A stretch of 64,000 nt of DNA, from assembly GCA_965279065.1 (NCBI GenBank), contig OZ257134.1:806001-870000 (forward strand). The letters run 5' to 3'. Position numbers and translations under genes: made by a program. Positions 12,680 to 21,701 of this stretch are shown in pieces. The DNA is from JAKAXS01 sp965279065. GTDB taxonomy: Bacteria > Pseudomonadota > Alphaproteobacteria > Rhizobiales > Hyphomicrobiaceae. Each line of letters opens with the position of its first letter. The first letter of the stretch is position 1. Below the pieces are notes generated by a model, which made no database searches, had not been told where the DNA came from, and was given only the letters and a program-made list of their open reading frames with translations.

Positions 12680-15598
12680 CTACTGGCCGAGGCGCTCGAG
12701 CAGCGCCGGCACGTGCACTTGGTCGGCCTTGTAGTTGCCGGTCAGCGCATGCATGACGATGTTGACGCCGGTGCGCAGCGCCATTTCGCGCTGGTTCTCT
12801 CCGCCCGGCACCACGGGATAGATCGGCCGCCCGCGCTCATCCAGCGCCCAGGCCGAGGCAAAATCGTTCGACGTGATCATGATCGAGGTGACGCCGTCGG
12901 CATGCCGTGCCTTGCGGCTTTGATCGGCGCCGCCACCGGCAGCGCCACCACTGTTGCCGTCCTGTGCCTCGACCCACAGCTGCCCGCCATCCCAGCGTCC
13001 GGGAAAGCCGCGCAGCAGATAGAAGGCCTTCGTCAGCACGTGATCTTCCGGCACCGGCTCCAGCCGCGGAATGTCCAGCGAGCCGAGCAGCCGCTGCAGC
13101 GCCGGCCCGCTGCGCCCTGCCGTCGGCATGCCCGCCGGCAGTCCGTTGCCGTAGTCCTTGGTGTCGAACACGATCAGGCCGCCCTGCTTCATGTAGGCGT
13201 CGATCTTCGCCAATACCGGCACCGGCAGCGTCTTAGCATCCGGCAGCACCGGCCAGTACAGCACGGGATAGAACGCCAGTTCGTCATGCAGGATGTCAAC
13301 GCCGCTGGGTTCGCCAGGTTCGACGGCCGTGCGCAGCTTCAGGATCTTGCCCAGCCCCACGAGCCCGAGCCGGCTGACGTTGTCGCTCTCCGCGTCGCCC
13401 GTCAGGACGTAGCCGAGCGTCACCTTCTCCGTGGACTTGCGCGCCAGTTCGTCGTCGGGTGTCCGCATCCCCGATCCGCCACCATCCTGCGCCCGCGCCT
13501 CCGGCAGCAGGCCAGGCGCCAGCGCCAGCCCCGCCGCCAGAATGATGGCGGCCGCGCGTGGTGCTCCGCGACGCAATCCGGCAAGTGACAAACCAGCCTG
13601 AAGAATGAGCACGGCAATGATATCCATGAACAGAAGGGCAAGCGCTATCGCCAGAAGCCATGGTTTCAGCGGCGTTGTCGAGGTCGCTTCGTAGGCACGG
13701 GCCTCCGCCGTCTGCGGCAGCCCCGGCATGGCGGCCACCTTGTCGTTGCCTTGCAGCACGTTGATCGCCCGCGGCGCGCCGGCTTTCCCGTAGTAGCCAG
13801 GCGGATGATCCAGGCTCGGGCGCAGCGCATCGACCTTGGCGACCGGGATTGCCTGCGCCGTGGGTGGCGGTGGCCGCAGCAGGCCGAAGCCGTCGATTGT
13901 CTCCACCGGCGGCAGGGCCTCCGGCGCCGGCGTCACCGCCGTATCACTGCCCTCGGCCGAGTTCGTCGGCGTGCCGTCGCCGCCAAGCGAGATGCCGCCC
14001 GAATTGCCGAGCGCCGTGATCCGCCGCAGCATCTCCACGAATAGACCGGAGATCGGCAGGTTCGACCAGTCCGAATTGGCCGTGATGTGGAACAGCACGA
14101 TCTCGCCTTCGCCGCGCTTGTGCGCGGTGACGAGCGGCGTACCGTCCTTCAGTCGCGCCCAGACCTTCACCTCCGGCGTCAGCTGCGCGGGATCCGCCAG
14201 CACCTGCCGGTTGATGGCAATGTCCTGCGGCACGGTCAGCCCGGCAAACAGGCTGGAATCCTCGAACGCGTTCAGCGGCTGGGGCGTCGACCACGACAGC
14301 GCCCCGCCGAGCGTTCGCCCGCCCTCGCGCAGCGCCACCGGCATCAGGTCGTCGCCGCCCTTTTCCAGGCGCGCGCCGGCAAACCGCACCAGCACGCCGC
14401 CCTTCCGCACCCATTCGTCGACCTGGTCGCGCACTTCGCCAGACAGCGTGCCGATGTCAGCCAGCACCATCACCGAGGCGCCCTGCTTGATCACCGTCGT
14501 GACGCCGTCCGCCAGGTTCTGGTCCTTCGGCTTCACGATTTCCGAGAACGGCATCACCGCCTTCTCGATGTAGTAGAGTGGCGCCAGCAGGGGTTGCGAC
14601 TTCTCCTGGCTCTCGCCCGAGATCAACCCGACCCGTTGCCATTGCGAACGCGAGTCGATCAGGCTCACCGCGCCCGCCGAGCGCTCGCTGCCCAGTTCCA
14701 CGCGCGTCACCTGGTTGCGCAGCTCCAGCGGCAGCTCGAACGTGAATTCCGTCTCCGTCGCGCCCTGGGCCAGCGAGAACGCCGCCTCGCCCAGCCGCTG
14801 CCCGCGCGCCGAGAACGCATACGCGATGCCCTCGCGCCGTGGGCCGCCGGCCCGCAGAACCTTCGTCGTCAGCTTGCCATCGCGACCGACACCTGCCAGA
14901 GCCGCGAGCGCCTCGCGGCCCGGCGCATCGTTGACCACGGCGAACGTGCCCTGCGCGGCCAGTGCCGCCAGTCCGTCCGCGAACACCCGCGCCCCACCCG
15001 CATGATCGATGCCGTCGGTCAGCCAGACGATGCTGGCCGCCTTGTCGGTCGTGCCCTGCAACGCCGTCTCCAGGGCCGCCAGCGCCGTCTTGCGATCCGG
15101 CGCAAATGGCTGCGGCGTCACCGCTGCTGCCGTCGACCGCGCCTCGCTTGGTGCCTCGATTTTGACCACGGGCGCCTTCGCCGGATGCGCCGTCTCCACG
15201 ATCGCGACGGGTCGGCTTTGTCCTTCCGCCTCGCCGATCAGGCGCTCCACCATCGCTGCATGCTCGCCCCAACGCGGGCCGGACGCCCAGCCGTTGTCGA
15301 CGACGATGACGACGGGCCCGGTGCCCTTCAGCGCCTGGCTCTGCGAGGGGTTGAGCACCGGCTCGGCCAGCGCCAGGATCACCAGCGCCGCCGCCAGCAA
15401 CCGGATCAGCATCAGCCACCACGGCGTCTTGGCCGGCGTCTTTTCCTTGTTGTCGAGGCCGACGAGAATGCGTGTCGGCGGAAACTCGATCTGTTGCGGC
15501 CGCGGCGGGACCGTGCGCAGCAGCCAGTAGATCACGGGCAGGCTCGCCAGCGCCGCCAGCAGCCAGGGATTGAGGAACGCCAAAGCGCCGAACATCAT
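12680..15598 (-). CDS. BatA-type N-terminal domain plus DUF4159 membrane protein
   Basis: 972 residues. The N-terminus (FLNPWLLAALASLPVIYWLL, then PPRPQQIEFPPTRIL) is the aerotolerance-type BatA membrane domain; a second helix follows at about 60-80. A central VWA-like part contains VVIVVDNGWASG. Two helices near residue 650-690 precede the C-terminal DUF4159 domain (VTLGYVLTGD through GGLIVFDTKDYG). Its ATG overlaps the DUF58 stop (ATGA). Family members always travel with MoxR and DUF58 genes in alphaproteobacteria. Molecular role unknown. Confidence 0.92.
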   Translation of the reverse strand: MMFGALAFLNPWLLAALASLPVIYWLLRTVPPRPQQIEFPPTRILVGLDNKEKTPAKTPWWLMLIRLLAAALVILALAEPVLNPSQSQALKGTGPVVIVVDNGWASGPRWGEHAAMVERLIGEAEGQSRPVAIVETAHPAKAPVVKIEAPSEARSTAAAVTPQPFAPDRKTALAALETALQGTTDKAASIVWLTDGIDHAGGARVFADGLAALAAQGTFAVVNDAPGREALAALAGVGRDGKLTTKVLRAGGPRREGIAYAFSARGQRLGEAAFSLAQGATETEFTFELPLELRNQVTRVELGSERSAGAVSLIDSRSQWQRVGLISGESQEKSQPLLAPLYYIEKAVMPFSEIVKPKDQNLADGVTTVIKQGASVMVLADIGTLSGEVRDQVDEWVRKGGVLVRFAGARLEKGGDDLMPVALREGGRTLGGALSWSTPQPLNAFEDSSLFAGLTVPQDIAINRQVLADPAQLTPEVKVWARLKDGTPLVTAHKRGEGEIVLFHITANSDWSNLPISGLFVEMLRRITALGNSGGISLGGDGTPTNSAEGSDTAVTPAPEALPPVETIDGFGLLRPPPPTAQAIPVAKVDALRPSLDHPPGYYGKAGAPRAINVLQGNDKVAAMPGLPQTAEARAYEATSTTPLKPWLLAIALALLFMDIIAVLILQAGLSLAGLRRGAPRAAAIILAAGLALAPGLLPEARAQDGGGSGMRTPDDELARKSTEKVTLGYVLTGDAESDNVSRLGLVGLGKILKLRTAVEPGEPSGVDILHDELAFYPVLYWPVLPDAKTLPVPVLAKIDAYMKQGGLIVFDTKDYGNGLPAGMPTAGRSGPALQRLLGSLDIPRLEPVPEDHVLTKAFYLLRGFPGRWDGGQLWVEAQDGNSGGAAGGGADQSRKARHADGVTSIMITSNDFASAWALDERGRPIYPVVPGGENQREMALRTGVNIVMHALTGNYKADQVHVPALLERLGQ

Positions 15599-16560
15599 GG
15601 CCCGCCTCCCAGCGTCGAGGCCTTCACCGCCCGATAGCCGCCGTCACGACCCTCCAGGCGCATCGTCAGCGTCAGTAGCGGCTCGGATGCCGGCCGGTCC
15701 GTATGATGCACCATGAACGTCCAGCCCAGTCGTGTCGCCAGGTCGACGATCTCGGCGCGATGCGCCGCCAGCTTGTCCTGATAGCGCGCCCGCATCGTCT
15801 CGACGCGATCGGCCAGCCAGCGCTGTGACCCGTCCGGCGACAGGAACTCCGTCCGTCCCTGGTACGGCAGCGTTTCCTCGGCCGGATCTAGGACCTGGAT
15901 CAGATGCCCGGTCACGCCGCTGCTTGCCAGCACCTCGATGTGCGCGCGGATGGTGTCGATGGGATCGAGAAAATCGGAAAACAGCACGGCCGACGAGAAG
16001 CGGCTGAGCCGCGCCTTGGGCGGCTGGCTTTCTTCGGCCAGGTCATGGAACTGCGGCGAGGCCATCGCCTCGGCGAGTTTCGTGGCAGCCTTGCGACTCG
16101 ATGTCGGAACCGTCACGCCCAGCAGGCCGATGCGTTCGCCGCTGCGCACCAGCAACTCCGCCGACGCCAGCATCAGCACCACGGCGCGATCGCGCTTCGA
16201 CACCTTCGTCAGGTGTGAGCGGAAATCCATGGAACGCGAGAGATTGCACCACAGCCAGAGCGTATGGGCCGCCTCCCACTCACGCTCGCGCACATAGAGA
16301 TGATCCGTGCTGGCCGAACGCCGCCAGTCGATCAGCTGCGCGCTGTCGTTCACCTGCAGCTGGCGGAATTGCCAGAACGTTTCGCCGGGTCCCGCGCGCC
16401 TGCGCCCGTGGATGCCGTGCGTCACGGTCGATGAAATGCGCTTGGCTTCCACCAGCAGATCCGGCAGCCGGTCGGCCACGCCATGCGCATCGCGCTCGAG
16501 CGACTGCAGCGCGCTGGAGTGCCGAAGCGGCTCCCGTCTCGGTCCGCCGGCTTGTGCCAT
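15595..16560 (-). CDS. DUF58 family protein
   Basis: 321 residues. The DUF58 hallmark is clear: RQLQVNDSAQLIDWRRSAST followed by LYVREREWE, then a VWA-like region with AVVLMLASAELLVRSGERIGLLG and SSAVLFSDFLDPID. DUF58 proteins are partners of MoxR ATPases. It starts 6 bases after the moxR stop and overlaps the next gene by ATGA, so it belongs to one operon. No membrane helix is seen, so it is cytoplasmic. Confidence 0.95.
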   Translation of the reverse strand: MAQAGGPRREPLRHSSALQSLERDAHGVADRLPDLLVEAKRISSTVTHGIHGRRRAGPGETFWQFRQLQVNDSAQLIDWRRSASTDHLYVREREWEAAHTLWLWCNLSRSMDFRSHLTKVSKRDRAVVLMLASAELLVRSGERIGLLGVTVPTSSRKAATKLAEAMASPQFHDLAEESQPPKARLSRFSSAVLFSDFLDPIDTIRAHIEVLASSGVTGHLIQVLDPAEETLPYQGRTEFLSPDGSQRWLADRVETMRARYQDKLAAHRAEIVDLATRLGWTFMVHHTDRPASEPLLTLTMRLEGRDGGYRAVKASTLGGGP

Positions 16561-16566
16561 TAGGCT

Positions 16567-17568
16567 TTACTCCACCGCCGCGGCAAGGCGGCTGATGATC
16601 TGCCCGAGATCCTGGCCTTCTGCGCGCGCCGCGAACGTCAGCGCCATGCGGTGCTTCAGAATGGGATCGGCCAGCGCCACGACGTCGTCTACCGACGGCG
16701 CCAGCCGACCGTCGATCAGTGCCTTCGCGCGCACGGCCAGCATCAACGCCTGGCTGGCGCGCGGGCCGGGGCCCCAGGCCACATAGCGATCCGTTTCCTC
16801 GCTGGCGCCCGTGCCCGGTCGCGCCGAACGCACCAGCCGGAGGATCGCCTCGACGACTTTGTCCGGCACGGGGATCTGCCGCACCAGGCGCTGAATACTC
16901 ATCAGCTCGCCGGCGTTCAGCACGGCCTCGAGTTTGCGCTCTTCCGTGCCGGTCGTCGAATAGAGCATGCGCCGCTCGGCCACGAGATCCGGATATGAGA
17001 CGTCGACCTGCAGCAGGAAGCGGTCGAGCTGGGCTTCCGGCAGCGGATAGGTACCTTCCTGCTCCAGCGGGTTCTGCGTCGCCAGCACGTGGAACGGCGC
17101 CGGTGTGTCGTGCCGCTGACCGGCGACCGTGACGTGGTGCTCCTGCATCGCCTGCAGCAGCGCCGACTGCGTCTTCGGCGACGCGCGGTTGATTTCATCC
17201 GCCATCAGCAGCTGCGTGAAGATCGGCCCCTTGATGAAGCGAAACGAGCGCCGCGACTGGCCCGGCGTATCCTCCAGCACTTCCGCGCCGATGATGTCGG
17301 ACGGCATGAGGTCCGGCGTGAACTGGATGCGCTTGGCATCGAGCCCGAGCACGCGGCCCAACGTTTCCACCAGGAGCGTCTTGGCCAGCCCCGGTACGCC
17401 GATCAGCAGCGCGTGCCCGCCCGACAGCAGCGTGATCAGCGTCCGCTCGATCACGACATCCTGACCGAAGATGACGCCGGCAGCCGCCTTGTGCGCGCGC
17501 TGCACGCGTTCGCTGGCAGCTTCGAGCCTTGGAACGATGGTATCGTCAGTTTGTGTGACTGTTGTCAT
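16567..17568 (-). CDS. MoxR-family AAA+ ATPase
   Basis: 333 residues. Walker A GVPGLAKT (57-64) and Walker B LLMADEIN (120-127) are present, followed by the AAA_3 signature (FHVLATQNPLEQEGTYPLPEAQLDRF) and the C-terminal lid with VAWGPGPRASQAL. MoxR ATPases act as chaperones that assemble or insert metal into target complexes. It is first in a four-gene minus-strand operon and is divergent from the DUF1285 gene with a 174-base shared promoter region. Confidence 0.97.
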   Translation of the reverse strand: MTTVTQTDDTIVPRLEAASERVQRAHKAAAGVIFGQDVVIERTLITLLSGGHALLIGVPGLAKTLLVETLGRVLGLDAKRIQFTPDLMPSDIIGAEVLEDTPGQSRRSFRFIKGPIFTQLLMADEINRASPKTQSALLQAMQEHHVTVAGQRHDTPAPFHVLATQNPLEQEGTYPLPEAQLDRFLLQVDVSYPDLVAERRMLYSTTGTEERKLEAVLNAGELMSIQRLVRQIPVPDKVVEAILRLVRSARPGTGASEETDRYVAWGPGPRASQALMLAVRAKALIDGRLAPSVDDVVALADPILKHRMALTFAARAEGQDLGQIISRLAAAVE

Positions 17569-17742
17569 TACCCGCTCAACCTGGTTGCGCCCATAGGGGC
17601 TCCTCGTTCATGAGGACTGTGCAGCAAAACTTTGCGCTGTGGAAGTTGGTCGCAATATGATCGCGATTTGTTCGACCCGGCGACCCTGGGGTCAAGTTAA
17701 CAGTCCGTAAGACAGCATTCCTCCACGGGAACAACCGGCAGC

Positions 17743-18315
17743 ATGGTGCAAGAACAGTCGCAACCGGCGCGCATCAGCGGGCTCGAACAGCTGATTAGGC
17801 AGGCCGCGTCCCGGCCTGACGCCCCTGTCGATCGCTGGGATCCGCCCTATTGTGGCGACATCGGCCTCGCCATTCGCGCCGACGGCACCTGGACCTACCG
17901 CGACAGCCCCATCACGCGCATGCCGCTAGTCACGCTGTTCGCCCGCGTCCTGCGTCGCGACGCCGACGGCCGCACGTTCCTCGTCACGCCCGCCGAGAAG
18001 ATCGACGTCGCCGTCGCCGACGCGCCGTTCCTCGCCGTTGAATTGGAAGTGCAAGGAGAGGGCCGCAATCAGCAGCTCATCTTCCGCACCAATGTCGACG
18101 ACGTCGTCATCGCCGGCCCGGACCACCCGTTGACGTTTCGCCAGGCCGCGGGCGGCGGCCTGAAGCCGTACCTGCGTGTCCGCGGCCGTCTCGACGCTCT
18201 CGTGACCCGGTCGGTGACTTACGATCTGTTGGAGCGGCTCCAGCACCCGGACGGATCATCTGAATCCTTGGGCCTTTGGAGCAATGGCACGTTCATTGAG
18301 GTGCCGAAGGAGTGA
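17743..18315 (+). CDS. DUF1285 domain protein
   Basis: 190 residues. DUF1285 is recognised from VDRWDPPYCGDIGLAIRADG, TWTYRDSPITRMPLVTLFARVL, FLVTPAEKIDVAVADAPFLA and the end SLGLWSNGTFIEV. Family members are cytoplasmic, of unknown function, and in this order commonly lie next to moxR, as here. Start is the ATG at 17743, preceded by an ACGGGAACAACC stretch with only a weak ribosome-binding site. Confidence 0.93.
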   Translation: MVQEQSQPARISGLEQLIRQAASRPDAPVDRWDPPYCGDIGLAIRADGTWTYRDSPITRMPLVTLFARVLRRDADGRTFLVTPAEKIDVAVADAPFLAVELEVQGEGRNQQLIFRTNVDDVVIAGPDHPLTFRQAAGGGLKPYLRVRGRLDALVTRSVTYDLLERLQHPDGSSESLGLWSNGTFIEVPKE

Positions 18316-18319
18316 CACC

Positions 18320-18394
18320 CTGGCGGCCATCAAGCATTACCTGATCGATGGCGACGGCACGCTGCAACGCATGCTCGGTGCACGCGTCGGCTGA
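18320..18394 (+). pseudogene. Remnant of a HAD-superfamily hydrolase N-terminus
   Basis: Directly after the DUF1285 stop, 24 codons read LAAIKHYLIDGDGTLQRMLG and four more residues before TGA. The piece LIDGDGTL matches HAD motif I (hhhDxDGTL), which normally lies near the N-terminus of about 250-residue phosphatases. No ATG opens it (CTG is the first plausible codon, with GGAG 7 bases upstream) and nothing HAD-like follows. I read it as a deletion scar. A chance match in a short frame is possible. Confidence 0.35.
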
Positions 18395-18397
18395 CGC

Positions 18398-18946
18398 CTA
18401 CGCTGCCTGACGCATCGCGTCGTCGGCCTTGAGGAAAGCCTCCACGTCGGCGGGCATCGCCGGTGCCGGCCCGTCGTAACCCATCGCCGCCATCACCTCG
18501 CGGATCGGCACGAACGCCCGCACCTTGCGATCGTAGAAGCCGCCCTTGAACAGCGCCCGCGACGCCACTTGCCCGGCGCGATCGCCTTTGACGAAGACGA
18601 ACTGGTGCTCGATCACGACGATCGTGTCGTCCCAGCCGATCATGCGCGTCTCCAGCCGGAACGGCTCGAACAGCCGTATCTCGCGGCGATAGCGGATGGC
18701 GATCGAACTGGCGATCGGCGTCCAGCGGTTCTTGACCACTGCGCGCCACAACCCGCTCGACAGCACCAGATCCAGCCGCCCCAGATCCCCGATCGTCAGA
18801 TAGCGGCCGTTGTTCATGTGGCCGATGGCGTCGAGATCGTGCGGCATGACACGAAAATTCAGCGTGGATACGCCGTCTGGCACCGCCAGCTTCGGCGTGA
18901 AGGGCTGTATCAGGATGCACCAGAGCAGTCTCAGCCACAGGTTCAT
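18398..18946 (-). CDS. Acyl-CoA thioesterase-like hotdog protein (THEM6/4HBT type)
   Basis: 182 residues from the ATG at 18946, which has GGAGG 7 bases upstream; the open frame extends further but without homology. The hotdog signature is PHDLDAIGHMNNGRYLTIGDLGR, then YRREIRLFEPFRLETRMIGWDD and HQFVFVKGDRAGQVASRALFKG. These enzymes hydrolyse acyl-CoA thioesters. The N-terminus (MNLWLRLLWCILIQPF) is hydrophobic and may associate with the membrane. Transcription starts at a promoter overlaid by a 28-bp palindrome, so it is probably controlled by a dedicated repressor or activator. Confidence 0.9.
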   Translation of the reverse strand: MNLWLRLLWCILIQPFTPKLAVPDGVSTLNFRVMPHDLDAIGHMNNGRYLTIGDLGRLDLVLSSGLWRAVVKNRWTPIASSIAIRYRREIRLFEPFRLETRMIGWDDTIVVIEHQFVFVKGDRAGQVASRALFKGGFYDRKVRAFVPIREVMAAMGYDGPAPAMPADVEAFLKADDAMRQAA

Positions 18947-18971
18947 GGATCGCCTCCGTGATCGCCAGATC

Positions 18972-19000
18972 ATCATATCCAAAGTTGACGTATACGTCAA
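18972..19000 (-). promoter_or_regulatory. Sigma-70-type promoter of the thioesterase gene
   Basis: On the minus strand TTGACG (18995-19000) and TATGAT (18972-18977) are separated by exactly 17 bases and end 26 bases before the start codon. The -35 box lies inside the palindromic operator. Confidence 0.7.
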
Positions 19001-19006
19001 CTTTGG
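18979..19006. promoter_or_regulatory. Perfect 28-bp palindrome, probable operator
   Basis: Each arm is CCAAAGTTGACGTA or its exact reverse complement, with no spacer. It covers the -35 box and most of the spacer of the thioesterase promoter. The core TTGACGT-AT-ACGTCAA resembles, from memory, operators of MerR-family LiuR-type regulators of acyl-CoA and branched-chain amino-acid catabolism. No regulator gene lies beside it. Confidence 0.75.
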
Positions 19007-19011
19007 TAGAC

Positions 19012-19554
19012 TCAACCCGACGCCTCTGGAGGCGGAACGCCGAGGGCAACAAAAAAAATCAAGATCGCAGCAACACATCCAGACGCTGCCAGAAAGTGGC
19101 TGCCGAAGAATAGATAGGGCGCAATGCGATAGAACGGGTCGGTCTCGTCGTAGAGGTACCGACCTTCCACGCTGACTTTTACGTTGGGATCTTTGCGGTG
19201 AATCGCTCGCAACAGTCGGCGTTGCGCCGTATTCTTTGTTAGGAGATAGGCGTAATCCAACGCGATGGTTAGGCAGCCGCAAAGCCCCGCGATCTGGAAA
19301 AGAATGCCGCCGTCTGTAACCAGCGTCTTAGCAAATCTAGTTTCAGAACTCACCGTCGCAACAAAAAATGCGACGAGGGCAAAGCCAATGTAGCGGACCA
19401 GTTCCGCGGTCTGTTTGCGGGCGTCTGCGTCGTCTGCGATTAGCCGAACAATATCGTCGAGATATGACGCGGCCAAAACTTGTGTTGATACCTTGGTGTC
19501 TTCCGATTTGGCGCGCGCCGGGTCGGAGACTTTATCTGCCGGTAATTCACCCAT
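19012..19554 (-). CDS. Four-helix membrane protein of unknown function
   Basis: 180 residues. Hydrophobic segments lie at about 53-68, 84-105 and 146-172, with a possible fourth at about 75-83, and the loop between them is basic (TAQRRLLRAIHRKDPNVKV). The N-terminal 45 residues are hydrophilic. The ATG at 19554 has a GAGAAG five bases upstream. Codon use is visibly lower in GC than the surrounding genes, pointing to acquisition. Its stop is only six bases from the palindromic operator, so its transcript runs into the thioesterase promoter. Family unknown. Confidence 0.65.
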   Translation of the reverse strand: MGELPADKVSDPARAKSEDTKVSTQVLAASYLDDIVRLIADDADARKQTAELVRYIGFALVAFFVATVSSETRFAKTLVTDGGILFQIAGLCGCLTIALDYAYLLTKNTAQRRLLRAIHRKDPNVKVSVEGRYLYDETDPFYRIAPYLFFGSHFLAASGCVAAILIFFVALGVPPPEASG

Positions 19555-19976
19555 GTCTTCTCACGCGCGCAAAGAGTTGGTTCCGCAAATTTAGCGTGCG
19601 GAAATGAAAAGCCATCGACCTTTAAGCTTATCCAGATCTCAGGGATGTGGATCTTCGTCTGGGCTCCAAGGTTCCGGTGCTGGCGGAATAATTGTGCCAT
19701 TTCCTTGACCTGGACGGCCCGGCCAGTAATGCAGCATGGGGAATGACCTTATGACTGACGGCAATTCCCCTTCTTACCACTGCACCTGCGGCTTCATCTA
19801 GCCCCAATAAGCGCTCCATCCATTGGTCAGCGCTTCACTGGGTCTGCCAACGCAGGCATAGTGCCTGAGTTCTCCACGACGTTTCGCAGCGCTTGGTACT
19901 GACGCAAGCCAATCGCAATGTGCTAGCAAAGGCGAGCGGAACTAGTGGTCGTACGTCAGCAATCGTGAGGAGCGGA
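19555..19976. other. Intergenic gap, no gene seen
   Basis: About 420 bases between the divergent membrane-protein and TPR genes. Short frames occur on both strands but have no start signals or recognisable motifs. It must hold the promoters of both neighbours; I could not place them with confidence. Confidence 0.5.
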
Positions 19977-21617
19977 GTGAAACTTTCTCGAACGCTTGCA
20001 GGCCTCGCGCTGCTGGCGCTGTCGGCAACGGCCCAGGCCGCGCCGTCACCCACGCAGACCATCGTCGATCAGGCCGCCACCCAGCTCATGCGCGGCGATG
20101 CCACTCAGGCCGCAGCCGGCTACACTGAGGCCCTGAAAGACACCAGCCTGCCCAATGACCGCCGCGCCAGCATCCTCACCGATCGCGGCGTCGCCTACAC
20201 GCGCCTCAACCAGGCCAAGCTTGCCATCGACGACTTCAACAAGGCGGCCCAGCTCTTCCCTGAGTACGCCGCCGTCTACAACAATCGCGGTAACCTGCTG
20301 CTCGCGCTCGGCCTGCCTAAGGAAGCCATCAAGGATTTCGACCGCGCCATCGTCCTCGCGCCCGGCTATGCGTCGGCCTACAACAATCGCGCCAACGCCT
20401 TCATGAAGCTTGGCCAGTCGGGCGACGCGGTGCGCGACTACACCAAGGCCATCCAGCTGATGCCGGCCAATGCCGCCCCGCTCAGCGGCCGCGGCCGCGC
20501 TCACCTCTCGCTCGGCCGCCCGCATGCCGCCATCCGCGACTTCTCCCGCTCCGTCACCGCAGACTCGCGCTTCGCGTCCGGCTATCGCAACCGCGCCGAA
20601 GCCAAGCTCGAGGTCGAACACTTCGACGAGGCCATCGAGGACCTGTCGCGCGCTATTGCCTTCGATGCCAACAACGCCGAGATGCTGGTTCTGCGCGGCA
20701 ATGCCTACATGGCGACCAAGAACACGCCGTCCGCCCTGAAGGACTTTACGCGCGCCATCGAGCTCAACCCGAATTTCGCCGCCGCCTATGAAGCCCGCGG
20801 CCTGGCACACAGCATCATCGACGCCCGCGAGGAAGCCTTCGCCGACTTGAACCGGGCCATCGAACTCGACCCGCGCTCCGCCACGGCATTCGCCTACCGT
20901 GCCTTCGTCTACAAGCAGGACAGCCAGCCCGATATCGCCATGAAGGATATCGAGACGGCGCTGAAACTCGACGAGAAACGTGCCGAAGTCTACTGGGCCA
21001 GGGCCGAGATCGAAGAGTCGCAAGGCCAGTCCGACATGGCCGTCGCCGATCTGCGCCGCGCGCTGGGCCTGCGCCCCGGTTACCGCGACGCGCTCGACAG
21101 CCTGCAGCGCCTCGGCTTCTCAGTCGCCGAGCCCGACGACACCGGCCTGGAAGGCCTCGGCCTCGACAAGTGGCGCGTCATCACGCGCTCGGGCCGCTAC
21201 GTCGCCGTCAACGAGGACTATCCGCGCATCACCGTGCCGCTGGAGATGATGGGCGAAGGCAAGCCCCGCATCACCGATTGGGAGCTGAAGGAGGCCCCCT
21301 TCAAGGGCATCGGCGTCCTCACGTTCGAAGCCGGCTCGCTGGTCACGTCCAAGGGCAAGGAAGACACCCAACAGGTCGCCATTATCGACACGCTGGACAA
21401 CAAGATCGTTGCCATCGAGCCGCAGAAGCAGGGCGCCAAGATCGCCAACTGGACCTGGGAAGAGGGCAAGGTCACCGTCGCCTCCGCCGACGGCGTGACC
21501 GACGAATACAACCTGCGTGTCGGCAAGGACGACGTTCAGGAGCGCCGTACCACGCAGACTTGGACGCGCCCGCAGCGCCGCAAGCCCAAGACACTGTTCG
21601 ACCTGTTCTTCAACTGA
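19977..21617 (+). CDS. Secreted tetratricopeptide-repeat (TPR) protein
   Basis: 546 residues from a GTG at 19977, chosen because AGGAG precedes it and it begins a signal peptide (VKLSRTLAGLALLALSATAQ then AAPSP). Residues about 40-385 are some nine TPR units with the usual spacing, for example AYNNRANAFMKLGQSGDAVRD and AAYEARGLAHSIIDAREEAF. The C-terminal 160 residues form a separate domain with VITRSGRYVAVNEDYPRITVPLEM and WEEGKVTVASADGVTDEYNL, not recognised. A periplasmic scaffold role is likely. Confidence 0.9.
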   Translation: MKLSRTLAGLALLALSATAQAAPSPTQTIVDQAATQLMRGDATQAAAGYTEALKDTSLPNDRRASILTDRGVAYTRLNQAKLAIDDFNKAAQLFPEYAAVYNNRGNLLLALGLPKEAIKDFDRAIVLAPGYASAYNNRANAFMKLGQSGDAVRDYTKAIQLMPANAAPLSGRGRAHLSLGRPHAAIRDFSRSVTADSRFASGYRNRAEAKLEVEHFDEAIEDLSRAIAFDANNAEMLVLRGNAYMATKNTPSALKDFTRAIELNPNFAAAYEARGLAHSIIDAREEAFADLNRAIELDPRSATAFAYRAFVYKQDSQPDIAMKDIETALKLDEKRAEVYWARAEIEESQGQSDMAVADLRRALGLRPGYRDALDSLQRLGFSVAEPDDTGLEGLGLDKWRVITRSGRYVAVNEDYPRITVPLEMMGEGKPRITDWELKEAPFKGIGVLTFEAGSLVTSKGKEDTQQVAIIDTLDNKIVAIEPQKQGAKIANWTWEEGKVTVASADGVTDEYNLRVGKDDVQERRTTQTWTRPQRRKPKTLFDLFFN

Positions 21618-21701
21618 CCCAGTCCGCTTGACTCATGTGATCCGCGGCCGGTCCACGAACGTATTCGTCCTCTCGCACGTTCAAGGGCCGGCTAAGTCAT
21701 C

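Noticed and set aside
11128..15637. Several 245-516 codon frames opposite the MoxR-operon membrane genes
   Set aside because: The minus-strand genes have clear family signatures and overlapping starts; the plus-strand frames have none.
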